This document shows positions 15,889 through 24,887 of a DNA stretch of 64,000 nt, piece after piece (position 1 is the first letter of the stretch; each line of letters opens with the position of its first letter). The stretch spans positions 121,774 through 185,773 of the forward strand of contig NZ_CP132977.1 in assembly GCF_030864005.1 (NCBI RefSeq). The letters run 5' to 3'. The stretch is from Achromobacter seleniivolatilans. Lineage in GTDB: Bacteria; Pseudomonadota; Gammaproteobacteria; Burkholderiales; Burkholderiaceae_B. The position numbers were made by a program, and so were the translations under genes. The notes beneath the pieces were generated by a model. That model made no database searches and was not told the DNA's origin. It was given only the letters and a program-made list of their open reading frames with translations.

Positions 15889-16443
15889 ATGAAGAATTCT
15901 TGGACCTACAAGCAGCTAACCGCCGCCGCGGAGCGCGAGCTGCGGATGCTTGCCGCCAAGGCGGCAGATCCGGATCCAGCGGAGCAGTCCCGGCGCGCGG
16001 CGGTCGCTCATGGCGTCTTTATGCTGTGGCACAACGCGACGACGCAGTGCAACGTGATGCAGGATCGGGTCCGGTTTGAAGCGCTGATCAAGGAGATTGC
16101 ATGTCATGCGCCGAGCAATGATGATCACACCAATTTTCTGGAAATCTGTCGACCAGATGGAGACACCTATCTCCTTCCGTTTGGCCCAATGAGCGGCGGA
16201 AAGCAGACTTTAGCGATAGGCGCTGAAGTCGACGGCAGGCATCGTCAAGACGATGCGCCTAAGGTGACCGCGACCTCTGAAATCGTTTCAACCGTGTTCT
16301 GCGAAGAACTTGGCCTGATCGCGGTACAACGAGACGCGAGCTACAGCAAAGCGGCCATTGTCCACCTGGATCACGAACCCAGCGATGAAGACCTGCGGCT
16401 GATCGAGGCCGCGCTGAAGCGTGCGCACTCGCCCACCAATTAG
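15889..16443 (+). CDS. Hypothetical protein, 184 residues
   Basis: Soluble protein; helical N-terminus (SWTYKQLTAAAERELRMLAAKA) and mixed C-terminal half ending in a helix with DEDLRLIEAALKRAH. It follows the membrane gene by 25 bp and precedes the next gene by 11 bp, so it is part of the same operon. No motif is recognised. Confidence 0.6.
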   Translation: MKNSWTYKQLTAAAERELRMLAAKAADPDPAEQSRRAAVAHGVFMLWHNATTQCNVMQDRVRFEALIKEIACHAPSNDDHTNFLEICRPDGDTYLLPFGPMSGGKQTLAIGAEVDGRHRQDDAPKVTATSEIVSTVFCEELGLIAVQRDASYSKAAIVHLDHEPSDEDLRLIEAALKRAHSPTN

Positions 16444-16454
16444 GAATTATCAGC

Positions 16455-16892
16455 ATGAAAGAGCAATTGTGGACGATCGTCCGATTTCCGGACGGCAGCT
16501 GGAGCTATGGCGGCAAGCCGAACGATCCCGCCTATGAGTTCTGCGAAAAGTGGCAAATCCCGGCTGTCGAGGCGAAGCAGGCGGTCAAGCTTGCTCAAGC
16601 ACGTCGCCGGCGCACGCTTCCGAAGCGTCTTCAGACCATTTACGAGACGCTGTGCCCCGACGACCGCTTGGATGCAGCGGATCCTCGCAGACCGACCATT
16701 GTGGAAGAGATGCGTCAGGTCGTCGAGGCGACTTCCGACGCTGATGCTGTGTCGGCGATTTCATGGTGGAACATCTGGCCAAATCCCCAGCACCTTAATG
16801 CGCAGGATTTTGTTCGCGCTGCGCGTGAGCTCTTCCGACGCGTGGATTCCCCGAGCGCTCATACGGCTCCCAAGGAAGCTCAAGCCCTATGA
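16455..16892 (+). CDS. Hypothetical protein, 145 residues
   Basis: A soluble protein starting MKEQLWTIVRFPDGSWSYGGKP, with a basic helix AVKLAQARRRRTLPKRLQ near 45-62 that could bind nucleic acid. Its stop overlaps the next start (ATGA at 16889-16892), so it is coupled to the following gene. No family is recognised. Confidence 0.6.
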   Translation: MKEQLWTIVRFPDGSWSYGGKPNDPAYEFCEKWQIPAVEAKQAVKLAQARRRRTLPKRLQTIYETLCPDDRLDAADPRRPTIVEEMRQVVEATSDADAVSAISWWNIWPNPQHLNAQDFVRAARELFRRVDSPSAHTAPKEAQAL

Positions 16893-17356
16893 TTTCGAGG
16901 ATCGAAGCCAGCCTGGATGCTGATCGGCCTACCGCTATTATCTTTTCCTGCATACAGCGGGATGGCGATGGCTGGGAAGCGATACGCGGTTTTACCTGCG
17001 GCGGATTCAGCTGCGAAACGCTGGACGGATGGGGCTTTCTGTTGCCGCTCAACGAGACTGGATCACTGATCGCGGCAGGCATCGCGGATGAGGAATTCTG
17101 TGCTGGCTGCAAGAATCCAACTATGGACTATTTCGGCAGCAACGATGAATACCGCGAGCATCAATCCGCATATTCCGCGTACTTGGCCAAGCACGGCTTG
17201 ACCGTCAACAGCGTGCACCTAAAGTCGTTGAGGCAAGCTACATATCCAATCGATGCGACTCGGCAAAACATGGATGTGTTGTTGGGTCCAGGTAGGGCGT
17301 CGAGGATGCCGATCGGTGACGATCTGGTACTAATTCTTGGCCACAATTGCGACTAG
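16889..17356 (+). CDS. Hypothetical protein, 155 residues
   Basis: Coupled by ATGA to the gene before it. FTCGGFSCETLDGWGFLLPL and EEFCAGCKNPTMDYFG give two cysteine pairs (C-x4-C and C-x2-C) that could hold a metal. The C-terminus is plain. It ends the unknown-function run before the KfrA-like and recombinase genes. No family is recognised. Confidence 0.6.
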   Translation: MISRIEASLDADRPTAIIFSCIQRDGDGWEAIRGFTCGGFSCETLDGWGFLLPLNETGSLIAAGIADEEFCAGCKNPTMDYFGSNDEYREHQSAYSAYLAKHGLTVNSVHLKSLRQATYPIDATRQNMDVLLGPGRASRMPIGDDLVLILGHNCD

Positions 17357-17372
17357 CGCGGGACGGACAAAC

Positions 17373-17726
17373 GTGAATTCAGACTCCAATCAATCCGCCA
17401 TTCTGCGCTTAGCGGTCGAGAATGCAGTCGCCTACCTGCAACGTCTCCCCAACGTGCCAACGACTACTGCCGTCATCAAGGAACTCGAAGGCGCCTTGGC
17501 ACGCGCCTCCGATGCCGCAACACGGCGGTCGGCAGCCACGCACACACCGACCGGCGAACTGCTTGTGAACGTTGCGCTCCGTCATGATGACCTCCTGCTC
17601 ACCACGGAGCTTAGGCGTAGCCGGTCGGATGTCTTATGGCAGGCGCTTTCGGGCTCCGGATTGCTCCTTCGATTGCAACCAGGCGCGGATTCGCTTCCCT
17701 CAAAACCGCGAGTCTTGGACCGCTAA
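17373..17726 (+). CDS. Small protein in the recombinase operon
   Basis: A 117-residue protein, GTG start at 17373 (N-S-D-S-N-Q-S). Its N-terminal half is helical (LRLAVENAVAYLQRLPNVPTT) and is followed by TTELRRSRSDVLWQALSGSG. Its stop overlaps the next start (TAATG at 17724-17728). It leads the three-gene overlapping unit ending with the tyrosine recombinase. Role unknown, probably an accessory or regulatory protein for that unit. Confidence 0.5.
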   Translation: MNSDSNQSAILRLAVENAVAYLQRLPNVPTTTAVIKELEGALARASDAATRRSAATHTPTGELLVNVALRHDDLLLTTELRRSRSDVLWQALSGSGLLLRLQPGADSLPSKPRVLDR

Positions 17727-18538
17727 TGGCGCGCCCGAGCATCCTGCCTTTACCCGATGACCTAGCGCGTCCTATCGCGCGGGGCGTACAGGCCATAGAA
17801 TCGGCCATGCCTGGTGCGAACAATCGGGAATTTCTTCGCGCGTTCATTCCCCTGGTCGTGGAAGTCACGGGCCAGGTCTATGGTGCGCAGACTTTCCAAA
17901 AGCTGCTGCGCCCATTGGCCCCTGACCGTGCACCGTCTTCAACGACCGTGCAGGCGGAGCTTTCTGCTTATCGTGCGCGGCAAGATGGACATCCCCAAGC
18001 CGAAAAGGGCGGCGCGCAGGCAATGCCTAGACTCCATCAGATCCAGTTGACGGCGCCAGACGCCGCCCCAGCGCGCGCTGGCGCTTCGCGCCGTAGCGAG
18101 GACGCGTTGAACTCGGCCGCCGAACTGGCTGCATTGCAGCAGTTGGAGGTAGAACGGCTTCGGCAACGTGCATCCGAAATTGAATCTCGTGCTGATGCAG
18201 CGTTTCGCGCGCGAGATGCTGCTGTGGCCGACGCCGTGGCCGCGCGCGGTGAGCTCGCAGGCATGCAGCAGGCCTTTCGTGAACTCCAAGAGACAGTCCG
18301 GCAGCTCACCGAGGGTATTCAGCTGACGCAGGAGCGCGCCGCGGCCGACAATCGTGCCAACCTGCTGCGAGTCGACGCGATCCGGAAGGAGACGCGCGAC
18401 GTTGAGGACAAATTGAGGGCAGCCGAAAGGACGATAGCCGCGCGTGACCAGGCTCTACGCAATACGAATGCGCTGGTGGACAGCCATCGCCAGCAGTTGA
18501 ACGCTATGCGGCGGCAGTTGGAGGACAAGAGTGAATGA
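17726..18538 (+). CDS. KfrA-like coiled-coil DNA-binding protein
   Basis: A 270-residue protein. Residues 1-100 form a small helical domain ending SSTTVQAELSAYRARQ, which resembles the KfrA_N type DNA-binding domain. From about 125 to the end it is one long heptad-rich coiled coil (LEVERLRQRASEIESRADAA and onwards). KfrA-type proteins are plasmid-encoded transcription or partition accessory factors. The start overlaps the upstream stop and the end overlaps the recombinase start by 8 bp, so the three proteins are co-produced. The KfrA link is by eye. Confidence 0.55.
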   Translation: MARPSILPLPDDLARPIARGVQAIESAMPGANNREFLRAFIPLVVEVTGQVYGAQTFQKLLRPLAPDRAPSSTTVQAELSAYRARQDGHPQAEKGGAQAMPRLHQIQLTAPDAAPARAGASRRSEDALNSAAELAALQQLEVERLRQRASEIESRADAAFRARDAAVADAVAARGELAGMQQAFRELQETVRQLTEGIQLTQERAAADNRANLLRVDAIRKETRDVEDKLRAAERTIAARDQALRNTNALVDSHRQQLNAMRRQLEDKSE

Positions 18539-19715
18539 CCTCATCACCGGTGCGTCGAGTTCTGTAGCTCCCGCGCCCCCGACAGCGCATCTGCTCGGAA
18601 ACGTGCAAGATGACTGGGAGGCGATTGAAGTGTGGCTTGCTATCTTGGCTGCCCGGCCTGTTTCGCCAGCGACGCTCGCCACGTATCGCCGAGAACAGCG
18701 TCGCCTCTACTGGTACTGCACACGGTTTGGCGTTGCGCCGCTTCGCCATTGGACCTATCAGGAAGTCGCAGCCTACCTTTCGTTTTTGCGGAAGCGCGTC
18801 AGCGAATTTGCTTGCCCTTCTGGCTTGCGGCCGGACCATGCCGATTGGACGCCGTTCAGAAAGGGAAAACTTGGCGAGAGCTCGATCGCGGCGACTGTGC
18901 GGATTCTGAACACACTGTTCAGTTTTTGGCAGGAGGCGGGTTACAGGGCTACCAATCCGTTCGCCGCCGCGACACGCTCCCCTCGAACCGCAGAGAATCG
19001 TGGCGGGCGCGCGGTGCCGCCAGATGCGCTTGAGCTGGTTCGCCAGCACATGGATACGCGGTCCCGCCGCACGGCACGAGACCATCTGACGTACTGGCGA
19101 AATGCGTTCGTGCTTTGCTTGTTGGAGCGCACGGGCCTGCGTGCTAACGAGCTTGCACAGGCGAACATGACAGATGTACATGTCGTGCCCGATCCCAAGA
19201 CGGCGCGCCACTACTGGGCGCTGAAAATCTCCCACCAAAAAGGGGGGGGTACTGGAATCGTGCCCTTGGATTCGGACGTGATGCAGGCATTCTTCCGGTA
19301 CCGCAAGGCGTTCGAACTTCCAGAGATCCCCGCCTACGATGAGGATTACGGCTTGGTGCTGTCGCCTCACACTGCTGCATCCCAAGACGCGATGGTGCAC
19401 ACCTCTGCGCGCGCACGACGCGGGCGGACAATGTGGAAGTCGGTGCGCACGCGGCAAAGCGTGTGGGCCATCGTCCGCCAGGAGTTCGATGAAGCAGCGA
19501 AGTGGGTTGGAGCAAAGTCGCCTGAAGCGGCAATTTTGCGGCGCGCTTCGACCCATTGGCTTCGTCACACCCGGGGTACTACGCTGACGCTTCAAGGAAA
19601 TGAGCTGAGGCTCGTTGCCAAGGCGATGAGGCATAAGGACCCACGAACGACGATGCTCTATACGGATCTCGACTTCCTTGACGTCGTGCGCGCGCTGGAT
19701 ACTGGCTCGGGCTAG
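18531..19715 (+). CDS. Tyrosine recombinase / integrase
   Basis: A 394-residue site-specific recombinase. The N-terminal SAM-like core-binding domain spans about 28-155 (TYRREQRRLYWYCTRFG, then HWTYQEVAAYLSFLRKR). The catalytic domain is complete: R204 (ERTGLRANEL), K237 (SHQKGGG), H342-x-x-R345 (HWLRHTRGT), H368 (MRHKDPRTT) and Y377 (MLYTDL). GTG start with GGAGG 7 bp upstream, overlapping the coiled-coil gene. It could resolve plasmid multimers or integrate an element; no flanking attachment site was identified. Confidence 0.9.
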   Translation: MNDLITGASSSVAPAPPTAHLLGNVQDDWEAIEVWLAILAARPVSPATLATYRREQRRLYWYCTRFGVAPLRHWTYQEVAAYLSFLRKRVSEFACPSGLRPDHADWTPFRKGKLGESSIAATVRILNTLFSFWQEAGYRATNPFAAATRSPRTAENRGGRAVPPDALELVRQHMDTRSRRTARDHLTYWRNAFVLCLLERTGLRANELAQANMTDVHVVPDPKTARHYWALKISHQKGGGTGIVPLDSDVMQAFFRYRKAFELPEIPAYDEDYGLVLSPHTAASQDAMVHTSARARRGRTMWKSVRTRQSVWAIVRQEFDEAAKWVGAKSPEAAILRRASTHWLRHTRGTTLTLQGNELRLVAKAMRHKDPRTTMLYTDLDFLDVVRALDTGSG

Positions 19716-20008
19716 GCTCTGGCGGGCACAGACATACCTTTCGCACATGGAGAGGGGAAGACGCCTTCCTCCAAAACGGGAGGACATCATGCGCATCGCG
19801 AGTTCCTCGCTGCATCGGCATCCGAACGTGAACAGTTGTGGGACGCCGCCATTTGGTCCGTGGCGGTCGATGGCATCGAACATATGAACGGGAATGGTGA
19901 GCAGCAGCTTGAAGCGTTTCTACGGCGCATGGCTATTCCGCAACGATTCAAAGCAATGCAACTGGGCGTCTTTTCGGTTAACGAAGAAATTTAGGTGAAC
20001 GGAGACAA
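19716..20008 (+). other. Short region with ambiguous frames, possible small or broken gene
   Basis: The frame from 19716 to the stop at 19992-19994 reads like protein in its second half (EREQLWDAAIWSVAVDG, EQQLEAFLRRMAIPQRF) but has no good start before an internal ATG at 19884. A perfect GGAGG-N5-ATG at 19779-19791 opens a different frame that ends at 19887. This pattern would fit a frameshifted small gene or a non-standard start. Confidence 0.35.
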
Positions 20009-22372
20009 ATGATCGGACTCAGGAAATGGTGGGCGCGCCGCGCGGCCAAGATGAGCGCGAAGGCTATGAGAGCCGAACAACCGGACCCTGGAATGGGCGC
20101 AGATGCACCGATTAGGAGTGTGACCCAAGACCGGCTGAAGAGGGCCGACTTCGCTGGCCGTTTAGCGGGCGTGTTGTCGGAGCGCAATTCGCGCGAGGGC
20201 AGGGTGTTCGCCATTCGAGGGGGCTGGGGTTTTGGCAAGTCATCCCTTAAAAATCTAATCGCTGAGCGGCTCGATGAGAGACGGCAAGGTGCAGACTGGC
20301 TCGATTTCAATCCGTGGCAGTGGGGCGATAGCGATGCGATAGTCCGTGAACTCTTTGGACAGATCGCAGATCGCCTCGGGGGCGACCAGTCGAAGGCTGC
20401 ACGAGGCCGCGCTGAAGCATTGCGGCGCTACGGGGCGATCGTAAGCGGCATCGCGAAGCCCATTAAGGCGGCGGGAGGGAATAGTCAAGGAATCTCGACT
20501 GTCCTGACTAGCGCGTCGGTGATTGCTGTGGCTTCGGCAGTAGGCTCTGATATGCCTGCGGTTACTACGGTGGCGGCTACCCTCGCTGGTTTAGCAATTT
20601 GCATGACCGTGGTCGGGCGCCTAATGGTTTACCACGGCCGTGATAGGTCTGGTGACCCGTTAGACAAGGTGCGCGGAGATCTGGAGACTCGTCTTCGTAA
20701 GCTGGATCGTCCGCTGGTTGTCTTTGTGGACGACATCGACAGGCTGGAGCCGGAGCAAATCAGACTGCTCCTGCGCCAAGTTAAGGCCAACGCTAACTTG
20801 CCTAACATCGTCTTCGTCCTGCTGTTTCAGCTCAACATCGTGGAGCGAGCACTTGATCCTGTTGCCGACAACGACGGTCGCGCCTTCCTGGAAAAGATAG
20901 TGCAGGCGAGTTTCGACCTGCCGGTAGTACCGGTCGCGGCTGTGCGTCGCATCTTTCTGGAGGAGCTGGCCGAGGTAGCAGGACTCTACGCGACAGAAGA
21001 AAATGGTTTTTCCGAGATTGAGTGGAGTACAGCCTTGGTCGACTGTATCCAGCCGCGGCTGCGCAACCTCCGAGACGCGCGCCGACTTATCTCGTCCGTT
21101 GCCGCGCATCTGCCATTGCATGGGGCCAATGATGCGTTCGAGGTGAATATATTGGATTTTCTGGTCCTAGAGACCCTCCGGGTGTTCGAACCTAGTCTCC
21201 ACGGCTCGCTCTTTCGAGAGAGAGGACTTCTGTTGCAGGAGCTCGGCCGGAGGAGCCAAGAACAGCCGAAACAAGACGAGGCTGCAGAAGAGCGGCTGTT
21301 AGAGAACGTTCCGGATGAGCGCCGTGCTATCGCTCGAGTGACGATCCGCCATCTCTTTCCCCCTCTTGCAAATGCTGTTGGGGGTGTCATTACCACGCGC
21401 GAATCACGAGCACCATGGAGTGCAGGTAAGCGGATTTGCTCAATTCGGCACTTCTCGCGGTACTTCGAACTGCAGACGGCGGATGGCGAAATGTCCGAGC
21501 AGCGCTTCTCTGCATTCCTTGCCGCCACAGAGACGCAGGAGGGATTAGCCGGGTCAATCTTCGAACTTGAAAACGAAGGTTTGCTGCCTGCGCTCGCTGA
21601 GAGACTATACGAAGCTGCCGAGCGGCTCCCGACGGACAATGCCGCCGGGTTGATCTCGGTCATGTTTGGAATCGCAGAGAAGCTCCGGGATCAACATGCC
21701 GGCTCCCAATTCAGATCTCCGGTTTTTTCAATGGCGATGGCGGTGAACGCAGTGTTGGGACGCGTGCCGGAGGCCGGACGACGTAGCCTGGTGGTGGAGG
21801 CGCTTCGCACCAGCAAATCGTTGTCCGTCGCTGCGACCCTTATCCAGTTGAACACTAAGCGCAAAGAGCGATTCCGCAGTGATTTTGATCCCAAGTTGGA
21901 CCATGATTCCGTCGAGGCTCTGAAGAGTGAGTGGTTGACCCTGGTGAGGGGGCGCGCTGCGGAGGGAGACGGAGCATTAATAGCCGACCCAGATCTTATT
22001 TTTCAGCTTTACAGGTGGCGAGACTATTCCGGGTCCCTCGATGAACCGAGAGACTGGGTCGCCAGGATGATCGAGACAGATGAAGGCTTCATGCGCATTG
22101 TTGTGCGCATGAAGCAGAGGGTCCTGAGCCATACTTCAGGCGACCGATTCACCACAGAAAGCAGCCGCTTCTATAGGGATGCAATTGAGGACTTCATCGG
22201 TATTGATGTCGCATGGGCTCGGTGTCAAGCTATCGACCCCTCAAAGTTCCCGGAGAGCGAGGAGGCACTACGCGGCTTGCGCAACTCCATGGCGGCTTGG
22301 ACGGGACTAGGAGTTCGCAGAGATCGCCACACGACGCCTGAGGGAGGCATGTCCAGTGCCGATCTAAAATAG
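20009..22372 (+). CDS. KAP-family P-loop NTPase
   Basis: A 787-residue STAND-like ATPase. Walker A is GGWGFGKSS at 71-79; Walker B is VVFVDDIDRLEPEQ at about 235-248. Between them, at about 160-205, two hydrophobic spans (VLTSASVIAVASAVGSDM, VAATLAGLAICMTVVG) fit the membrane insertion typical of KAP NTPases. The long helical C-terminus is not assigned. GGAG precedes the ATG. KAP NTPases occur in several phage-defence contexts; here it opens a stretch rich in nuclease and HEPN genes. The exact role is unknown. Confidence 0.85.
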   Translation: MIGLRKWWARRAAKMSAKAMRAEQPDPGMGADAPIRSVTQDRLKRADFAGRLAGVLSERNSREGRVFAIRGGWGFGKSSLKNLIAERLDERRQGADWLDFNPWQWGDSDAIVRELFGQIADRLGGDQSKAARGRAEALRRYGAIVSGIAKPIKAAGGNSQGISTVLTSASVIAVASAVGSDMPAVTTVAATLAGLAICMTVVGRLMVYHGRDRSGDPLDKVRGDLETRLRKLDRPLVVFVDDIDRLEPEQIRLLLRQVKANANLPNIVFVLLFQLNIVERALDPVADNDGRAFLEKIVQASFDLPVVPVAAVRRIFLEELAEVAGLYATEENGFSEIEWSTALVDCIQPRLRNLRDARRLISSVAAHLPLHGANDAFEVNILDFLVLETLRVFEPSLHGSLFRERGLLLQELGRRSQEQPKQDEAAEERLLENVPDERRAIARVTIRHLFPPLANAVGGVITTRESRAPWSAGKRICSIRHFSRYFELQTADGEMSEQRFSAFLAATETQEGLAGSIFELENEGLLPALAERLYEAAERLPTDNAAGLISVMFGIAEKLRDQHAGSQFRSPVFSMAMAVNAVLGRVPEAGRRSLVVEALRTSKSLSVAATLIQLNTKRKERFRSDFDPKLDHDSVEALKSEWLTLVRGRAAEGDGALIADPDLIFQLYRWRDYSGSLDEPRDWVARMIETDEGFMRIVVRMKQRVLSHTSGDRFTTESSRFYRDAIEDFIGIDVAWARCQAIDPSKFPESEEALRGLRNSMAAWTGLGVRRDRHTTPEGGMSSADLK

Positions 22373-22477
22373 CGCGGCCTCTGCAGGCCATTGCGTACGT
22401 ATGTCGAGGACGCCTAGGGCGACCTCGCTATTGAATGGCACGGTTTTAGTGCCGGACTTTACGAGCTGAGCGAAGAA

Positions 22478-23806
22478 TTGGATCAGTATCTCCTCACATG
22501 CCTGCAAAGTCTCTGGACTGCGGTGCGCAGCCCTTACGATGACCTTTGGTCCATGCCAGAGTTCAAGCGCGTCATTGAAGCTTGTCAGCCGTATGTTCGG
22601 AGCGACAAGCGAGGATTCAGCGATGCGTTTGCTTTCAGCAATGCTCTGAAAACGCTGGGGCTTCCGCTTGGCGGCGCCCCGGATAGGGTGGACTTGGACC
22701 TGCGGACTGTGGCTTCACAGCTGATCGGTGCGTGCCAGAGTACAGTGCAACAGCGAACGCACTTTTGCCCTCTTGATCTGGCAGGTGAACTACCTCGGCT
22801 CGAATTTGGTACGGCGACCGTCCGCAGCTTTTCACGGGAGGAGCTTGCTATGGCCTTCGAAGTTGACCGTGTGGCGGCACATCACCCATCTGGCAAATTG
22901 GATCTCGAAAGTCTCTGCCAACTCCAATGGCTGGTAGTTCGCGAAGAGATACTCGTCCGAGACTCTCCTTCTGGTCGCGCTTCGCCGTTCTTTGAGGAAC
23001 CATTCAATCCTGACTGGGGGGCAGTGCATCCCCATGAGAATGGTTGGCCAGAAGCAGTTGCCGACGCCGTGTTTTTCCTCCTATTGGCTCCGTGGGAACG
23101 ATGGACCGCGATGCCCAGGACGAACATCTTCGGATTTCAGATTCCTTGGATTTACACAGTCGATTCGGACCCGTTCAAGCTCCCAGCTGAGCCACCATCG
23201 GCCGACAATCTCACTTTTTCTCCCGAATTCTGGACCGATCGGTGGGGTGGCGAGCATGAGGTTGAGGCGCCTGCTCGAGTTGGCTTTTACGAAGCAGTCT
23301 TCGAGGAATTGCCGCTCATGAACCAATCGGCGTGGGCGAGCGTGCAACTAGCGCAGACTTCTCCCCTCTTTGACACGCCAGTTCAACACTTCTTGGTACG
23401 TGCCTTTCAGGCAAACGGTGTAGATGAGTTCCTCGCTCACATAACTGCAATTGAGGCGGCCGTGGGGCATGTTGATGATCACCGTCCAAGGAAAGACCGC
23501 GCCAATCCGAGAGCTCGCATGAAATCGACAGAGCGTGTAGCGGTCCGGCTTGCGGCCCTCGTCGGCGACGGTGACGCTGCTGCGCAGTTTCGCCAAATTT
23601 TCGATCTTAGAAGTGCCTTTATCCACGGTCGGGCCGACCTCAACCCGATCTCGACCAAAGAGCGGCTTACGGCTCGCAGCTTAGCGCGCCGCGCTGCCCG
23701 GGGTCTCGTTGACTTGGCTGTAGGTCAACCCTTGACAAGAGAGGTCGCCCTCGAGCAGCTGCTGGAAGATGGAATTCAACTTACTGCTCGACCTACCTCA
23801 GCATAG
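22478..23806 (+). CDS. Apea-like HEPN domain protein (putative defence ribonuclease)
   Basis: A 442-residue protein. Residues 320-425 resemble the Apea-like HEPN domain: HITAIEAAVGH, then KSTERVAVRLAALVG and the active-site motif R378-S-A-F-I-H383-G (R-x4-H). HEPN proteins of this class cut RNA during phage infection. The N-terminal 300 residues are unassigned. The annotated start is TTG with no clear ribosome site. The frame stays open upstream to a TAG at 22415, and codons before it also look coding, so the real N-terminus may be longer or damaged. Confidence 0.65.
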   Translation: MDQYLLTCLQSLWTAVRSPYDDLWSMPEFKRVIEACQPYVRSDKRGFSDAFAFSNALKTLGLPLGGAPDRVDLDLRTVASQLIGACQSTVQQRTHFCPLDLAGELPRLEFGTATVRSFSREELAMAFEVDRVAAHHPSGKLDLESLCQLQWLVVREEILVRDSPSGRASPFFEEPFNPDWGAVHPHENGWPEAVADAVFFLLLAPWERWTAMPRTNIFGFQIPWIYTVDSDPFKLPAEPPSADNLTFSPEFWTDRWGGEHEVEAPARVGFYEAVFEELPLMNQSAWASVQLAQTSPLFDTPVQHFLVRAFQANGVDEFLAHITAIEAAVGHVDDHRPRKDRANPRARMKSTERVAVRLAALVGDGDAAAQFRQIFDLRSAFIHGRADLNPISTKERLTARSLARRAARGLVDLAVGQPLTREVALEQLLEDGIQLTARPTSA

Positions 23807-23860
23807 CTCTGCTCTTGAAGTCCTATTCGAGGTGTCGAAGTTTATTCTGGGGGGGACGTC

Positions 23861-23880
23861 CATGTGGCAGCTGCCACATG
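23861..23880. promoter_or_regulatory. 20-bp perfect palindrome
   Basis: CATGTGGCAGCTGCCACATG is fully self-complementary. It lies between the HEPN gene and the HNH gene and is a candidate dimer-binding operator. Confidence 0.5.
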
Positions 23881-23943
23881 CACAGATCGGCGGCTTTGGT
23901 GCGAGAAAATCACCACCTGACCCTATGCCCCAGCGGCGTCTGC

Positions 23944-23959
23944 CTCCCCCATGGGGGAG
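23944..23959. promoter_or_regulatory. 16-bp perfect palindrome
   Basis: CTCCCCCATGGGGGAG, 63 bp after the previous palindrome and 82 bp before the HNH start. It may be an operator or an RNA hairpin. Confidence 0.45.
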
Positions 23960-24040
23960 CACAACGAGAGTCACGTCCTTGCGCGCCTGCTCATGTGAGA
24001 TTTGAGCGCTAACATGTTCCAAACTCACCTGAGGGGGGCT

Positions 24041-24796
24041 ATGACATCGATAACCATCTTCTACCGAGCCGTGCATACGAAGACGCGGTGGCGAAAAGCG
24101 CGTGGTCACACTTCACTAAATAACGCGCTGTATGGACGCAATGACGGCGCGCCTGGCTTGTTCGCGCATCGCGCACGTATTAATTACACGAAGCACGGTG
24201 AGCCGCTTTACGCAGTCATTTGGGAAGATGGGGCAACCGTCGGCTTTGTAGTGAAGCCGGATACCTCGACCAGTGAGGGGACAGCTTACGTACGAGTTCC
24301 GGTCGACGTGCTTCTTGCATACGAGGCCCGAAAATGTGCCTCTCCAACTGAATTAGAGGCTCACTTCCTGGCGCCAGCCGATGATGATTCGATTCGCGGG
24401 CTGCATATGTTTAAAGAGCTACCGCACCACTCACACGGTGAGGAAGGGGGCACTCATTTAACTGAGCATCTTGTCCGCGAACGCGACTCGGCACTCGCCG
24501 AAGCAAAAAAAAGGGACATTCTGGAGGCTACGGGCCGGCTTGCTTGCGAAGCTTGCCGGTTCGACTTTCGAGTTGCGTACGGCGAACTAGGTACAGGATT
24601 TTGCGAGGTGCATCACTTAAAGCCTTTGGCCGGTCGTAGCGAAAGCGAAACGACGTCTTTCGAGCATCTTGCGATCCTTTGTTCCAATTGCCACAGCATC
24701 ATCCATAGGACCTTACCGATGTGGTCGGTGACTGAGCTTGCCGCGCACCTCTCAAGTAGAAGGGCGGTGGATGATACTCAAGCCCCCCTTGACTGA
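24041..24796 (+). CDS. HNH endonuclease
   Basis: A 251-residue restriction-type HNH nuclease. The C-terminal HNH module is complete: C169-x2-C172 (ACEACRF), H191-H192 (CEVHHLKPLAG), then N/D-region FEHLAILCSNCHSIIH with C214-x2-C217-H218 and H222. The N-terminal 130 residues are unassigned. ATG at 24041 follows a GAGGGG site; an upstream ATG at 24014 is possible. It stands alone, without a methyltransferase, suggesting a modification-dependent or single-protein defence nuclease. Confidence 0.8.
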   Translation: MTSITIFYRAVHTKTRWRKARGHTSLNNALYGRNDGAPGLFAHRARINYTKHGEPLYAVIWEDGATVGFVVKPDTSTSEGTAYVRVPVDVLLAYEARKCASPTELEAHFLAPADDDSIRGLHMFKELPHHSHGEEGGTHLTEHLVRERDSALAEAKKRDILEATGRLACEACRFDFRVAYGELGTGFCEVHHLKPLAGRSESETTSFEHLAILCSNCHSIIHRTLPMWSVTELAAHLSSRRAVDDTQAPLD

Positions 24797-24887
24797 CTGC
24801 CGTGATAGCGGATGTCTCGCCAATGCACAGGAGCGCCGGCGGCGCCAACGCGTTCGGCCTCTTCGACCTCGCCACGCAAGCGCTTGG

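Noticed and set aside
18504..19883. 459-residue minus-strand frame opposite the recombinase
   Set aside because: The plus strand carries a complete tyrosine recombinase with all catalytic residues; the antisense frame has none of the features of a protein.
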